Assembly: GCA_021845465.1 (NCBI GenBank)
Contig: JAKBRL010000015.1
Location: 1-28,193, forward strand
Direction of reading: 5' to 3'
Length of the DNA: 28,193 nucleotides
Source of the DNA: Microcaldota archaeon
GTDB lineage: Archaea; Micrarchaeota; Micrarchaeia; Micrarchaeales; CABMGC01
Below, one piece after another: positions 6,965 to 15,684 of the stretch. Under the pieces are notes generated by a model. The model had not been told where the DNA came from. It saw only the letters and a list, made by a program, of their open reading frames with translations, and made no database searches. Position numbers and translations under genes: made by a program. Each line of letters begins with the position of its first letter. The first letter of the stretch is position 1.

Positions 6965-7710
6965 TGAAACACAGAAGCATTATAAGCCAGGTGCTGGCTT
7001 CAATTCTCATAAATGCAATATACGCCATGCAGAACTATCCTATAATGTTCATCAATACCCTGCTTGCTCCAATCTCAATACTTGTGGTTATAACCTTCGT
7101 AAGCCATGGTGCCCTTGTAGGGATGGGCATAGAAGGAGCCCTGATAATGACTGCAGTAATGTCAGGCGTAAGCATGCAGGGCGACATATCGCATCTTAAG
7201 AATGACCTGAAGCTTCAGGATATGGTAGTTACCTCTCCCACAGGACCAATGGCATATGTCGCAGGAATGGGTATATCAGAAGTAGTATTCTCTATACCTG
7301 TGCTAATACTGCTCATAATCCTGGCTTCCATATATCTACATCCCACGCTTCTCCAATCCCTTACAATAATTGCCATAATGGCGGTTATGTTCGTCTTCTC
7401 AGTCTCACTGGGCTTCTTCCTTTCCACACTTACAACCGATATAATACAGAGCTGGGGCTTCTCCGGCATAGTCACAGTATTATTAAGCACAATACCTCCG
7501 GTATACTATCCATTAAGCTACATACCCCTGCCTTTCAGATACATAGCCTATATCTCTCCTACAACATACGCTGCGCAGATAGCACAGGCAGCAATGGGCT
7601 ATGTCAATATAAATATGACCAGCCTTGCAATAGACTGGAGTGTAATAATTGCAGTATGCATTGCACTCTTTATAATAGGATACAAAAAAGCCAGGTGGAG
7701 AGAACCATAA
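6958..7710 (+). CDS. ABC-2 type exporter, permease subunit
   Basis: The 250-residue integral membrane protein has about six transmembrane segments (about 22-45, 55-75, 102-130, 133-165, 170-190, 220-242) and the ABC-2 pattern near SPTTYAAQIAQAAMGY before the last helix. It overlaps the ATPase gene by 7 nt. Two starts are possible: ATG 6958 (used here, preceded by GAGGGGGA) or ATG 6964, embedded in TGATG with the ATPase stop. Only the first two residues differ. It forms the transmembrane pore of the exporter with the upstream ATPase. Confidence 0.9.
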   Translation: MVMKHRSIISQVLASILINAIYAMQNYPIMFINTLLAPISILVVITFVSHGALVGMGIEGALIMTAVMSGVSMQGDISHLKNDLKLQDMVVTSPTGPMAYVAGMGISEVVFSIPVLILLIILASIYLHPTLLQSLTIIAIMAVMFVFSVSLGFFLSTLTTDIIQSWGFSGIVTVLLSTIPPVYYPLSYIPLPFRYIAYISPTTYAAQIAQAAMGYVNINMTSLAIDWSVIIAVCIALFIIGYKKARWREP

Positions 7711-7752
7711 ATCCAATGCTTTTCTCTTCAAATCCTATATAAAACAGAAACG

Positions 7753-8175
7753 CTAATGCAGCTCCAGCCTGCGCTTGTAGTGTTCTTTAAACATGCATCT
7801 GTTCATTACGAAAAGAAGGCCGTTATCCTCTGCTATTTTTCTTGCATCTTCGCTGACTATTCCCTCCTGTAGCCAGAGAGCCTTCGCATGTACTGAAACT
7901 GCCTCCCTCGCTATCTCAGCAGCTTCAGCAGAAGGCCTGAAAACATCTACAACATCTATCTCTTCCTTCACATCAGTAAGCTTCGCATACGCCTTCTCTC
8001 CAAGAATCTCATTAGCAAAAGGGTTTATCGGTATTATTCTGTATCCTACTTTCTGCAGATACATGGGTATATTATGGCTATCCTTTCCTTCTTCCCTGGA
8101 ACAGCCTACTACTGCTATTGTCTTAGACTCGCGGAGTATTTTCCATATTATCGAATCTTCTTCACTTCCATCCAT
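7753..8175 (-). CDS. CoA-binding domain protein (YccU type)
   Basis: From ATG 8175 the protein has 140 residues, the usual length for the stand-alone CoA_binding_2 family. It opens with a Rossmann-like beta strand and loop (KTIAVVGCSREEGKDSHN, about 18-35), continues with YRIIPINPFANEILGEKAYAKL and IDVVDVFRP, and ends with LWLQEGIVSEDARKIAEDNG and VMNRCMFKEHYKR, all typical of the family that resembles the CoA-binding domain of succinyl-CoA synthetase. The frame extends upstream to 8346, but the promoter at 8198-8205 and family length fix the start at 8175. The cellular role of the family is not established. The gene diverges from the CDGSH gene. Confidence 0.9.
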   Translation of the reverse strand: MDGSEEDSIIWKILRESKTIAVVGCSREEGKDSHNIPMYLQKVGYRIIPINPFANEILGEKAYAKLTDVKEEIDVVDVFRPSAEAAEIAREAVSVHAKALWLQEGIVSEDARKIAEDNGLLFVMNRCMFKEHYKRRLELH

Positions 8176-8197
8176 GCTTAATAAATGACTGAAAAAG

Positions 8198-8205
8198 TTT
8201 ATATT
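8198..8205. promoter_or_regulatory. single TATA box shared by two divergent genes
   Basis: The octamer TTTATATT reads AATATAAA on the other strand. Its midpoint lies 26.5 nt from both flanking start codons (ATG at 8175 on minus, ATG at 8228 on plus). No second TATA-like element is seen in the 52-bp gap, so one box probably serves both leaderless transcripts. Confidence 0.6.
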
Positions 8206-8227
8206 CACGCTCAAGGAAGAAGGATAA

Positions 8228-8461
8228 ATGAATAAACCAGATAAGGATAAAAAAGATATAATCAAATTAAATCCAGGTAATATAATGGAGAAAATAGAAT
8301 TCGAGTTTGCAAAGGATGGACCTATACTGGTAAAGAAAGACGCCAAGGTAGAGTATGCACTATGCAGATGCGGTCATTCAACAAAGAAGCCATTCTGCAG
8401 CGGAGCCCACATGAGTTCAGGATTCAAAGCCGATTCCTCCACCCTTGAACTAAAAGGTTAA
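8228..8461 (+). CDS. CDGSH-type iron-sulfur protein
   Basis: The 77-residue protein contains YALCRCGHSTKKPFCSGAH, the three-Cys one-His motif that binds a [2Fe-2S] cluster (C46, C48, C57, H61). The family core is C-x-C-x2-(S/T)-x3-P-x-C-D-G-(S/A/T)-H; here the usual Asp after the third Cys is Ser (CSGAH). The preceding strand region (EFEFAKDGPILVKKDAKVEY) is normal. Members are small redox or Fe-S transfer proteins. ATG 8228 is chosen because the shared TATA box is 26.5 nt upstream; an internal ATG at 8285 would give a 58-residue protein that starts where many relatives start. Confidence 0.88.
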   Translation: MNKPDKDKKDIIKLNPGNIMEKIEFEFAKDGPILVKKDAKVEYALCRCGHSTKKPFCSGAHMSSGFKADSSTLELKG

Positions 8462-8477
8462 TTATTCCTTATAAAAA

Positions 8478-8513
8478 GCATGGCTTTTATTGCCATGCCT
8501 TTAATTTTTTTTA
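8478..8513. terminator. hairpin plus T-tract between convergent genes
   Basis: GCATGGC (8478-8484) and GCCATGC (8492-8498) form a perfect 7-bp stem around a 7-nt loop. The stem is preceded by AAAAA and followed by a long T-rich run (8500-8513). It looks like an intrinsic terminator and sits between the CDGSH gene and the oppositely oriented methyltransferase gene. Confidence 0.6.
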
Positions 8514-8528
8514 TTCTATTCTGCGACC

Positions 8529-9137
8529 TTACAAAATCCTGCACACAAGCCCATAATGATGTGGGCCGGCGTATATCTCCCGCTCTGTCCTGAAACCTTT
8601 TCTTTCAAGAAAATCTTTCGCTTCGTTTTTGCTTATTATTATGCTGTCAGGAGGCCCTCTTCTCGGTTTCCCATCTGATTTCTCCCAGTCAACATCGACA
8701 AAAACAGCATCCTTTCTCCCTATTCTCTTTATCTCTTCAAAGAACAAATCCTTATCTTCTATATCATGAAGGACATTTGCGAAGAAGACAAGATCTACGG
8801 AGTCATCCGGAATGCCTGTATCCGATACATCAGAGTTAACTGCCTTTATGATTTTTCTCAAGCGCCTATCCGCTCCGATTCTGCCTTTAAGGTATTCAAT
8901 GGCCTTTTTTTCCATATCTACCGCATATACCACTCCATCTTCTCCAGTAAGCCTTGCCATCTCAAGAGTAAAGAAACCCGGGCCACATCCCAGGTCAGCT
9001 ATCTTCATGCCTTTAGAGATCCCAATGCTCTTCAATATCTCTTCAGGATTCTGCCATTCCTTACGTGACTCCGAAGCCAGATTTGAGAGCCACTCATCAA
9101 TGTTCTGCCTTGATTCATTTTTCCTATTTTCATGCAT
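8529..9137 (-). CDS. class I SAM-dependent methyltransferase
   Basis: The 202-residue protein has SAM-binding motif I IADLGCGPGFF (DLGCGPG at 48-54), an acidic end of strand 2 in VVYAVDMEKKA, NSDVSD, and a motif IV-like VDLVFFANVLHDIED. This is the UbiE/COQ5-like small-molecule methyltransferase pattern; arsenite methyltransferases are related but no diagnostic cysteines are seen. The substrate is unknown. A TATA-like TTTTTATAAC (9156-9165, plus-strand reading) lies about 27 nt before the start. The CDS ends facing the CDGSH gene across the hairpin terminator. Confidence 0.88.
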   Translation of the reverse strand: MHENRKNESRQNIDEWLSNLASESRKEWQNPEEILKSIGISKGMKIADLGCGPGFFTLEMARLTGEDGVVYAVDMEKKAIEYLKGRIGADRRLRKIIKAVNSDVSDTGIPDDSVDLVFFANVLHDIEDKDLFFEEIKRIGRKDAVFVDVDWEKSDGKPRRGPPDSIIISKNEAKDFLERKGFRTEREIYAGPHHYGLVCRIL

Positions 9138-9155
9138 TCAAATCACTATCCAAAA

Positions 9156-9165
9156 TTTTTATAAC
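9156..9165 (-). promoter_or_regulatory. TATA box for the methyltransferase gene
   Basis: On the minus strand it reads GTTATAAAAA, centred about 24-27 nt before the ATG at 9137, which suggests a leaderless mRNA. Confidence 0.5.
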
Positions 9166-9244
9166 ATAGCTGTTTTTATCATTATCGAAGGTAATCTAGA
9201 TAGTTATTTATAGATACCAATTTTATTAAAGTCAGGTAAATCCG

Positions 9245-12064
9245 ATGAAAGCCGTAGTATTCACGATAGATGCCATATTCGCAATGATAATTGCAGGAGT
9301 GGCAATTACTATGCTTATATATTTTTCATATACCCCTCAAACACCTTTCCTAGCTTCGTATTCCGATACGCACTCAATACTTAATATTCTATCTTCAACG
9401 ACAGTGGCTCAAATAGCAGTTACTAATAACAATACTGCAAGCCAGATGGTTAATCAATATAATTCAAAAAGCAATTCTTGGCAAGAATACGCAGACAATT
9501 CAGAAAGAAGCAGTTACTCCGGATCGGGTCCCCAATCACAATCGATATCCTTCATATACAATCTGCCTTCACAGCAAAACGCGCAGCCTGTAGCTGGTCA
9601 TGGAAACATTTATCTCGCTTCCGGAAACTACCTGATAGCACTAAATGCAAGCTCAGGGGTAACATCATGGAAAACGGAAATGCCTACCCAAGCGGAGAGT
9701 CTAGCGCTTTACAACAACATGCTAATATACTGGAACGCCTCTTCATGGATAGTTGCACGATCCGCAGTAACAGGAACAACGCTATGGCAAACGCATTCAG
9801 ATTCCAACTTCATATCCCAAATACTTATCAATGGGAAGTATGGGGTTGTCGGAACATCTTCAAACTCTATAAATTTCTACAACCTGGATAACGGCAGCCT
9901 TGCGAATCCATACGCCGCTTCAGAAAGCCAGAACTCAATATCCCTGGCAGTTATCTACGGCTCAATAGCATCAAGGACTTCATACAACGGAATCCAGATC
10001 TCAGGGATTTCAGTAGAGGGGAAGTCAGCAGGATTGCCAATACTTATAGAGCCATCGCCTATCCATCTTCCTGCGACTACAAACATCACTGTCTCACAAG
10101 GCTTAATAGCATTCGGTAGCAATAATCAAGAGTGCGCAACATACTCGAATACCATGGAAGCATTCTGTTTTTCTACGGGACTCGGCAGCGTCTCTTCAGT
10201 ATCCTCATCAGGAAGCATGTTCATATATCAGACGTCAAACTCAATAATAGGCGTATCAACTTCAGGTTCACTTATATGGCAGGTTCCTTTTGATCTAAAG
10301 TCTTCTCCGAATTTAGCCCCAGTTGTCTCATCAGGTGTCGTCTATTCGGGATGGTCTAATGGTGAGATAATAGCACAGCGAATATCTACAGGAAGTCCAA
10401 TATGGATGACACAATCCATATATGGCCCTATAACCGAGATGATACTTGCTTATGGAAGGCTCTATGCAATTTCTGGGGAAAAGCTTATAGCATATGGAAG
10501 CTGCCAGGGAGACAGCCAATCCTCGATACTTCTCAACGCAGCGAATCTATATGCAAATGGGGATGGCTCATGTGCGGCATATCTCTTAAACAGCGTATAC
10601 CAGCTATCAAACTATACCTTAACCTTAAACAATACCCTGCAGGGAGCTGAACGGATTCCTTACTTTAACGGCACAAACAGCTACATGATAGGTAACATAA
10701 CCTCCCTTCCTACGGAGCCCCAGCTTACCATAACTGCATGGGTAGATCCATCCGGATACCAGCCATCAGGTTGCGGTTCAGAGTGCGGAATAGTCGCATT
10801 TGGAAACAGGGAATGTCCTGGCCTCGGAAGAATGTTAGGCCTAAATGACCCAAATCCAAGCCCTACTGCAAGCAATGACATGATGTATGTAAGCATGAGT
10901 GCATGGTGCCAGAATTATGCACCTGAACCAGGACCGACAGTCAATGACAACCAATGGAATTTCATAGCAATGGTAATGAATGGAGCTTCTATCACCCTGT
11001 ATGCAAACAGCAACAGCATATCCGGAAATATTATAACAATGCCAGGAAGCATCAATTCTGAAAACCTCTCCATAGGAATGGAGGGATACCCCGGATCCTT
11101 ATTTCCCTCAAACACATTCAACGGAAGCATAGCGAATGTGCAGATATACAATACACCATTCCAGCCAAACCAAATCTCCGAATTATATGAGGAAGGGCTT
11201 AACGGAGGACCCGTATCAGGCCTTGGGATTGTATCATGGTATCCTCTTGATGGAAATACAAACGATTACGGGCCTTACAATAACACTCTATATCCTGTGA
11301 ATATAATATACCAAGATTCTGGTTATAGGCCTTCAAGCTATCTCAATTCTTTCTCAACTTCCAAATCATCAGTGGTCGTTCCGGTTTCTTCGTATGTCGC
11401 AGATTTCAACGGCACAACCAGTTATATCTCCACAAATGCCTTGGGCCTGCCTCTGGGCAGCTCTGGAAGATCTGTTTTCGCATGGGTATATTTCAGAGGT
11501 CCGAGCGGATCATGCACTACAACATCACCAAAATACTCCATATATGGATTTGGAACTCCAGCAACAACCAACCAGTTCTCAGGGCTTTTGCTATGTGGCA
11601 GCCAGCTTTATTTTGCAGGATGGAACAATGATGCAAAAAGCACTTTTTCGTTAACTCCAGACACATGGAATTTTGTAGGATATGCTTATACAAAAGGCTC
11701 ATCATCTGTAACTCTATATCTGAACGGATCTTTCCAGATACTTCCTCTTTCCTCCTCTCTCAATACTCAGCCTTATGTATCTGACATCGGCGGCATAATC
11801 AGTCCAGGATTCCAGGGATATTATTTCAACGGAAGCATAGCGAATGTCCAGGTATACAATCTTACCGTGTCTTCCCCATCTGCAGCTGATCTCTATTCCG
11901 AGGGTGTCTCCGGACTTCCTCTAAACGGATACAACCTAGTGGGATGGTGGCCTCTCAATGGACATTCGACAGGATATGCCATCGCGCCCCAAGCTGTTTC
12001 AAACGATATTAATTATTCTTATGTTCCAAATCTATACAATGTGGGAATAGTATCATGGAGATAA
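9245..12064 (+). CDS. giant surface protein: N-terminal anchor, beta-propeller and two LamG domains
   Basis: The product has 939 residues. The N-terminus MKAVVFTIDAIFAMIIAG followed by a hydrophobic helix to about residue 28 resembles archaeal pilin-like or membrane-anchor segments. Residues ~100-430 hold repeated strands such as GNYLIALNASSGVTSWKTEM and VTGTTLWQT, typical of a PQQ-type beta-propeller. Two ConA-like (LamG) jellyrolls follow, near 465-650 (YFNGTNSYM ... NGSIANVQIYN) and 715-895 (DFNGTTSYI ... NGSIANVQVYN), each closed by a W-x-PL-(D/N)-G segment. The protein is Ser/Asn/Thr-rich with many N-x-S/T sites. Such domains bind sugars or proteins, so a cell-surface adhesin is likely. 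The last 10 nt overlap the next gene. A TATA-like TTATTTATAG near 9203-9213 and a weak AGGT before the ATG support the start. Confidence 0.85.
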   Translation: MKAVVFTIDAIFAMIIAGVAITMLIYFSYTPQTPFLASYSDTHSILNILSSTTVAQIAVTNNNTASQMVNQYNSKSNSWQEYADNSERSSYSGSGPQSQSISFIYNLPSQQNAQPVAGHGNIYLASGNYLIALNASSGVTSWKTEMPTQAESLALYNNMLIYWNASSWIVARSAVTGTTLWQTHSDSNFISQILINGKYGVVGTSSNSINFYNLDNGSLANPYAASESQNSISLAVIYGSIASRTSYNGIQISGISVEGKSAGLPILIEPSPIHLPATTNITVSQGLIAFGSNNQECATYSNTMEAFCFSTGLGSVSSVSSSGSMFIYQTSNSIIGVSTSGSLIWQVPFDLKSSPNLAPVVSSGVVYSGWSNGEIIAQRISTGSPIWMTQSIYGPITEMILAYGRLYAISGEKLIAYGSCQGDSQSSILLNAANLYANGDGSCAAYLLNSVYQLSNYTLTLNNTLQGAERIPYFNGTNSYMIGNITSLPTEPQLTITAWVDPSGYQPSGCGSECGIVAFGNRECPGLGRMLGLNDPNPSPTASNDMMYVSMSAWCQNYAPEPGPTVNDNQWNFIAMVMNGASITLYANSNSISGNIITMPGSINSENLSIGMEGYPGSLFPSNTFNGSIANVQIYNTPFQPNQISELYEEGLNGGPVSGLGIVSWYPLDGNTNDYGPYNNTLYPVNIIYQDSGYRPSSYLNSFSTSKSSVVVPVSSYVADFNGTTSYISTNALGLPLGSSGRSVFAWVYFRGPSGSCTTTSPKYSIYGFGTPATTNQFSGLLLCGSQLYFAGWNNDAKSTFSLTPDTWNFVGYAYTKGSSSVTLYLNGSFQILPLSSSLNTQPYVSDIGGIISPGFQGYYFNGSIANVQVYNLTVSSPSAADLYSEGVSGLPLNGYNLVGWWPLNGHSTGYAIAPQAVSNDINYSYVPNLYNVGIVSWR
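11123..11139 (+). repeat. LamG repeat core, copy 1
   Basis: The 17-mer GGAAGCATAGCGAATGT encodes the GSIANV of NGSIANVQIYN and is identical at DNA level in four LamG copies of the two surface-protein genes. Confidence 0.8.
11831..11847 (+). repeat. LamG repeat core, copy 2
   Basis: Identical 17-mer, exactly 708 nt (236 codons) downstream of copy 1, in the same frame. Confidence 0.8.
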
Positions 12065-15000
12065 AAAATTTTCTCAAGACAAAGAAGGCACAGATGATGT
12101 CAACCGCTGTGCTCCTGATGTTCATGCTTATGCTTGCGGAGCTCTTCGCTTTCCTGATAATGAGCTCAAACTATAGCCAACTTTCCACTTCAAGGATTAT
12201 ATCTACGGGATCCGAGTCAATAGGCTCCTCATTAGCATCAAGCTCAGGCCAGTTTGCAAAATCAAGCCTCAAAGCCGCAATACTAACCCTGTCCGAATAT
12301 GAATATAATCCCTCTTTGAGAAAGGGAAATTTCATAACTAACTTCTCATATGATGTATCCAATCTAATGATATCGGGGACGATCCCAAATGCCACCTCTT
12401 ATGCGCAGAACTCAATATCACAAGATATGGAAGGGCTAACCCTCTCTTCATATAACCAGAGCGTATTTAAGACATTTGATCTGGGAGAGAGTGTCAAATT
12501 AAATGAGAGCAGGCCACACATCTACCAGTCAAGCCCATATTCAATATCTGTAAGTTATATAGAAAATGTAAAACTAAATACCTCAACAGGCGAATATTCC
12601 TTCGGGATTCCCGTAAATGCAACTCTAAACCTCACAGGCCTGCCTGATCCTTACTATGCAGAGTCAGGCATCTGGAAGGATGTTAAATTTGGGAACATAT
12701 TCAATCAGGTTCAAAGGATAGGCGGCATTCAGGCAGACCTTGCAAACCAATACTCCTTCTCATATGGCACAGTATACTATCTGGGTTCTGGATCTTCATG
12801 CCCTGCAAACATGAATCCTCTTCTCGCAAATTCAACTATACTTGTAACTGAGAATGCAATGCCCATAATCACTTCAAGCTGTGAAAACAATTTCGGAGGC
12901 CTTATAACCGAGTCAAACACCATACCAACAAATTCCAAAATAATGGTACCTTACCTGGGTTATACTCCTGGCATACTTCTCTCAAAACTCTTCCAAACCG
13001 GGCAGGGAGTGCTTATTTATGGGCCTAGCTACTCCGCATATAACATACAGAATCTCCAAAAATCAGTTGTAGGCGGATATTATTTTGCATCTCCTGCTAC
13101 AGCCTCATATATCGACAGGGCAAATGGAAATCCCGGAACAAGCTCCACGCAAGGCATATTCACATTCTCAGGATATAACAGGCAATCAGTTCTATTCAAT
13201 GGAGTTTCAAGTTATTTAATTGCAGGAAATCCGGCCTCTAACTCGCTTCTAAGCCCCTTTGTAAATAATCAGATAACACTTTCTGCTTGGGTATTCCCAG
13301 AAGAAGGCCCCTACCAGCAACAGACAGTACTCGATTTTGGCACTACAGGCAACTCATACTGCCATGCAGCAAGGCTGGTAGTGCTAGACGGAAACCAATG
13401 GTATGGCACAGTCCAAAACCTCAACAACGGCCAATCATCCCTCACAGTAAGCGGTCTAATTCCATTCTCATGGAATTATATAGCAATGACATTCTCCGAT
13501 TCCGGAAGCCTAAATCTGTATCTAAACGGCCAGCTTGAAGGAAGTGCACCGGCAACTGTCCCACTCAATAATCCAAACCAGGTAAACAATCTGGTGATCG
13601 GTTCAAATCTAGGCACAGCCACATCAGGCACGTCAATATGCGGAGGAAGCCCAAAACCATTCAACGGAAGCATAGCGAATGTGCAGGTATACAACTCTAC
13701 GCTTACCTCATCACAGATATACTCAATTTACCAGCAGGGTTACTCTGGAAGGCCGATTTCAGGCAACAGCCTTGTTGCTTGGTATCCTCTAAATGGGAAC
13801 GCTAACGACTACAGCGGCAACGGCAATAATGCAAATACAGTCAACACCATCTTTACAGATGCACCTTCAGGCGTTCCTTCCAGATACGCATCAACATTCA
13901 ATGGCACTTCATACATAGATTCCAACATCACTTCCTATTTTGGCACAAACAATGCATTCACCGCAGCAGTCTGGGCGTACATCACTCCAAAAACAACAGG
14001 CCCGGTATTCGGAATAACCGGAGCACAATACTTCGGAGTATCATATCCTACCTACAACAGCATGCCCCTGCTCTTTCCTGTAGGGCTTACACTATATAAC
14101 TTTATAACTGGTAATGGGCCTACAAATCCTCCATGCTATGGTGGGTGGTGCCAAGCAAGTTATACTCTTCCCGCTTCTGGATGGTATTCACTAGCAGTCA
14201 CATACGTCCCATCCGGTTCAGGCGGAACAGAGACATTATATATAGACGGAAAAGCGACAAACCAGCTAATTCTGTCCGAGTATAATCCCGCGAACTCGGT
14301 AATAGGTCCAACCGACTTTTTCACTACCGATGTACAGACAATATTACCTGGTTATTCTCCATATCATAATCTCACCGGAAGCATAGCGAATGTCCAGGCA
14401 TACAATACCTCGCTCTCTCCAAGCCAGATAATGAAGATATATACTGAAGGTATATCTGGAGCGCCAGTCCAAGACAAGAATCTTGTGACGTGGCTTCCGC
14501 TTGGTGGGAATGCTAATGACTATAGTGGAAACACACATCCTGGAATACCTACAGGAGGAGTTCCACAGAAGACCTCTCTTGGCCAGAATGACTACGTCTT
14601 CGGACCTAATCATGGCATAGAGTATCCTCTTCCAGGAATAGGCGATTGTGTAAATATCTCCTCCTGCTCCAATGCCTCCTCACATAACATATACGCAAGC
14701 AGCTTTCCAATACTTCCCATGGGTTCCCTGCAGGCTGCCTCATTCTCAGGAACTACAGATTTATACGAGAACATTTCCTCGTACTTATATACTGACAATT
14801 CATTTTCAATTTCGATGTGGGCATATATAAAACCTGATACAAACGGCCCCTTGTTCGGTGTCACTGACTCATATCCTCTTGAAATCGGTCCTGGGAACGG
14901 ATATAACGGAATTCCATGGGATGATCCAATTCTCAGCACTGCAGATACGAATGTATATGCATCGGTATCCGGAGTGGATCAAAACAATCCTATAGTAGCG

Positions 15001-15513
15001 GATATTGGGCAATCAGGATGGCAGTATATAACTCTCACATACAACTCATTAAACGGCGGACAGACATATCTATACATAAACGGACAGCCTACTACAACAA
15101 CTCCTGCGACAGGCGAATATACCGGAGCAACACCTCCGTCTTCAGGCTCCAGTGCCCTCCCCGCATCACTACCTGTCTACTGGACTACAAACATATCAGT
15201 CTATTCAGGAGTGCCTCTGCCACAAGGAGTAAATGGCTTACTTCAAGGAGAAATATCCAATGTGCAGTTATACAATACTTCATTGTCACAGAATCAGATA
15301 ACCTCAATGTATAAGGGCGGAATTTACAGTGTGCCTATAAGCTACTCAAACCTAATTGGCTGGTGGCCCCTTCAAGGGAACGCAAACGATTACAGCGGCA
15401 ACGGATACACAACAATAACAGACCAGAATGTAACATTTCCATACATCTCGCAGAATACCTCTGTCACTGCGAGTATATGGCAGGCGCTGGGTTTTGAAGT
15501 CTCCCCCAAATAA
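12055..15513 (+). CDS. giant surface protein with prepilin-like N-terminus and three LamG domains
   Basis: The product has 1152 residues. The N-terminus MEIKNFLKTKKAQMMST is followed at once by a long hydrophobic segment (AVLLMFMLMLAELFAFLIM). This resembles archaeal class III (type IV prepilin) signals, which are cut just before the hydrophobic stretch (here perhaps after KKA or KKAQ). Residues ~40-360 form a Ser/Asn-rich domain with paired cysteines that I do not recognise. LamG-like jellyrolls then lie near 370-590, 605-800 and 890-1090. Each ends with a motif like GSIANVQ(V/A)YN (changed to GEISNVQLYN in the last) and then W-x-PL-x-GNANDYSGN. The ATG overlaps the end of the preceding gene (ATGGAGATAA), so translation is coupled. 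Probably a secreted or pilus-associated adhesin partnering the upstream protein. Confidence 0.85.
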   Translation: MEIKNFLKTKKAQMMSTAVLLMFMLMLAELFAFLIMSSNYSQLSTSRIISTGSESIGSSLASSSGQFAKSSLKAAILTLSEYEYNPSLRKGNFITNFSYDVSNLMISGTIPNATSYAQNSISQDMEGLTLSSYNQSVFKTFDLGESVKLNESRPHIYQSSPYSISVSYIENVKLNTSTGEYSFGIPVNATLNLTGLPDPYYAESGIWKDVKFGNIFNQVQRIGGIQADLANQYSFSYGTVYYLGSGSSCPANMNPLLANSTILVTENAMPIITSSCENNFGGLITESNTIPTNSKIMVPYLGYTPGILLSKLFQTGQGVLIYGPSYSAYNIQNLQKSVVGGYYFASPATASYIDRANGNPGTSSTQGIFTFSGYNRQSVLFNGVSSYLIAGNPASNSLLSPFVNNQITLSAWVFPEEGPYQQQTVLDFGTTGNSYCHAARLVVLDGNQWYGTVQNLNNGQSSLTVSGLIPFSWNYIAMTFSDSGSLNLYLNGQLEGSAPATVPLNNPNQVNNLVIGSNLGTATSGTSICGGSPKPFNGSIANVQVYNSTLTSSQIYSIYQQGYSGRPISGNSLVAWYPLNGNANDYSGNGNNANTVNTIFTDAPSGVPSRYASTFNGTSYIDSNITSYFGTNNAFTAAVWAYITPKTTGPVFGITGAQYFGVSYPTYNSMPLLFPVGLTLYNFITGNGPTNPPCYGGWCQASYTLPASGWYSLAVTYVPSGSGGTETLYIDGKATNQLILSEYNPANSVIGPTDFFTTDVQTILPGYSPYHNLTGSIANVQAYNTSLSPSQIMKIYTEGISGAPVQDKNLVTWLPLGGNANDYSGNTHPGIPTGGVPQKTSLGQNDYVFGPNHGIEYPLPGIGDCVNISSCSNASSHNIYASSFPILPMGSLQAASFSGTTDLYENISSYLYTDNSFSISMWAYIKPDTNGPLFGVTDSYPLEIGPGNGYNGIPWDDPILSTADTNVYASVSGVDQNNPIVADIGQSGWQYITLTYNSLNGGQTYLYINGQPTTTTPATGEYTGATPPSSGSSALPASLPVYWTTNISVYSGVPLPQGVNGLLQGEISNVQLYNTSLSQNQITSMYKGGIYSVPISYSNLIGWWPLQGNANDYSGNGYTTITDQNVTFPYISQNTSVTASIWQALGFEVSPK
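13666..13682 (+). repeat. LamG repeat core, copy 3
   Basis: Identical 17-mer in the second surface-protein gene; the flanking TTCAAC before it and GCAGGTATACAA after it are also shared with copies 1 and 2 with few changes. Confidence 0.8.
14377..14393 (+). repeat. LamG repeat core, copy 4
   Basis: Identical 17-mer, 711 nt (237 codons) after copy 3. A fifth, diverged version (GEISNV) lies at 15248-15264. Confidence 0.8.
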
Positions 15514-15684
15514 TACAATTCGATCTAAACTAATCTTAAGGGGGAATGTCACTAAGACCAAATAAAAATCATCCAAGAAGATAAAAGGCAAAACAGGAAA
15601 AAATGACCGCGCAGAGATATCCGCGCAGATTCAATTCCCGATAGGTTTTTGTAAACCAACTACTAAAAATAAAGAGTGCAGAAA

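Noticed and set aside
15607..15628. Direct repeat CCGCGCAG twice, 14 nt apart, before lipA
   Set aside because: Too short and only two copies; it could be a regulator site but nothing else supports that.
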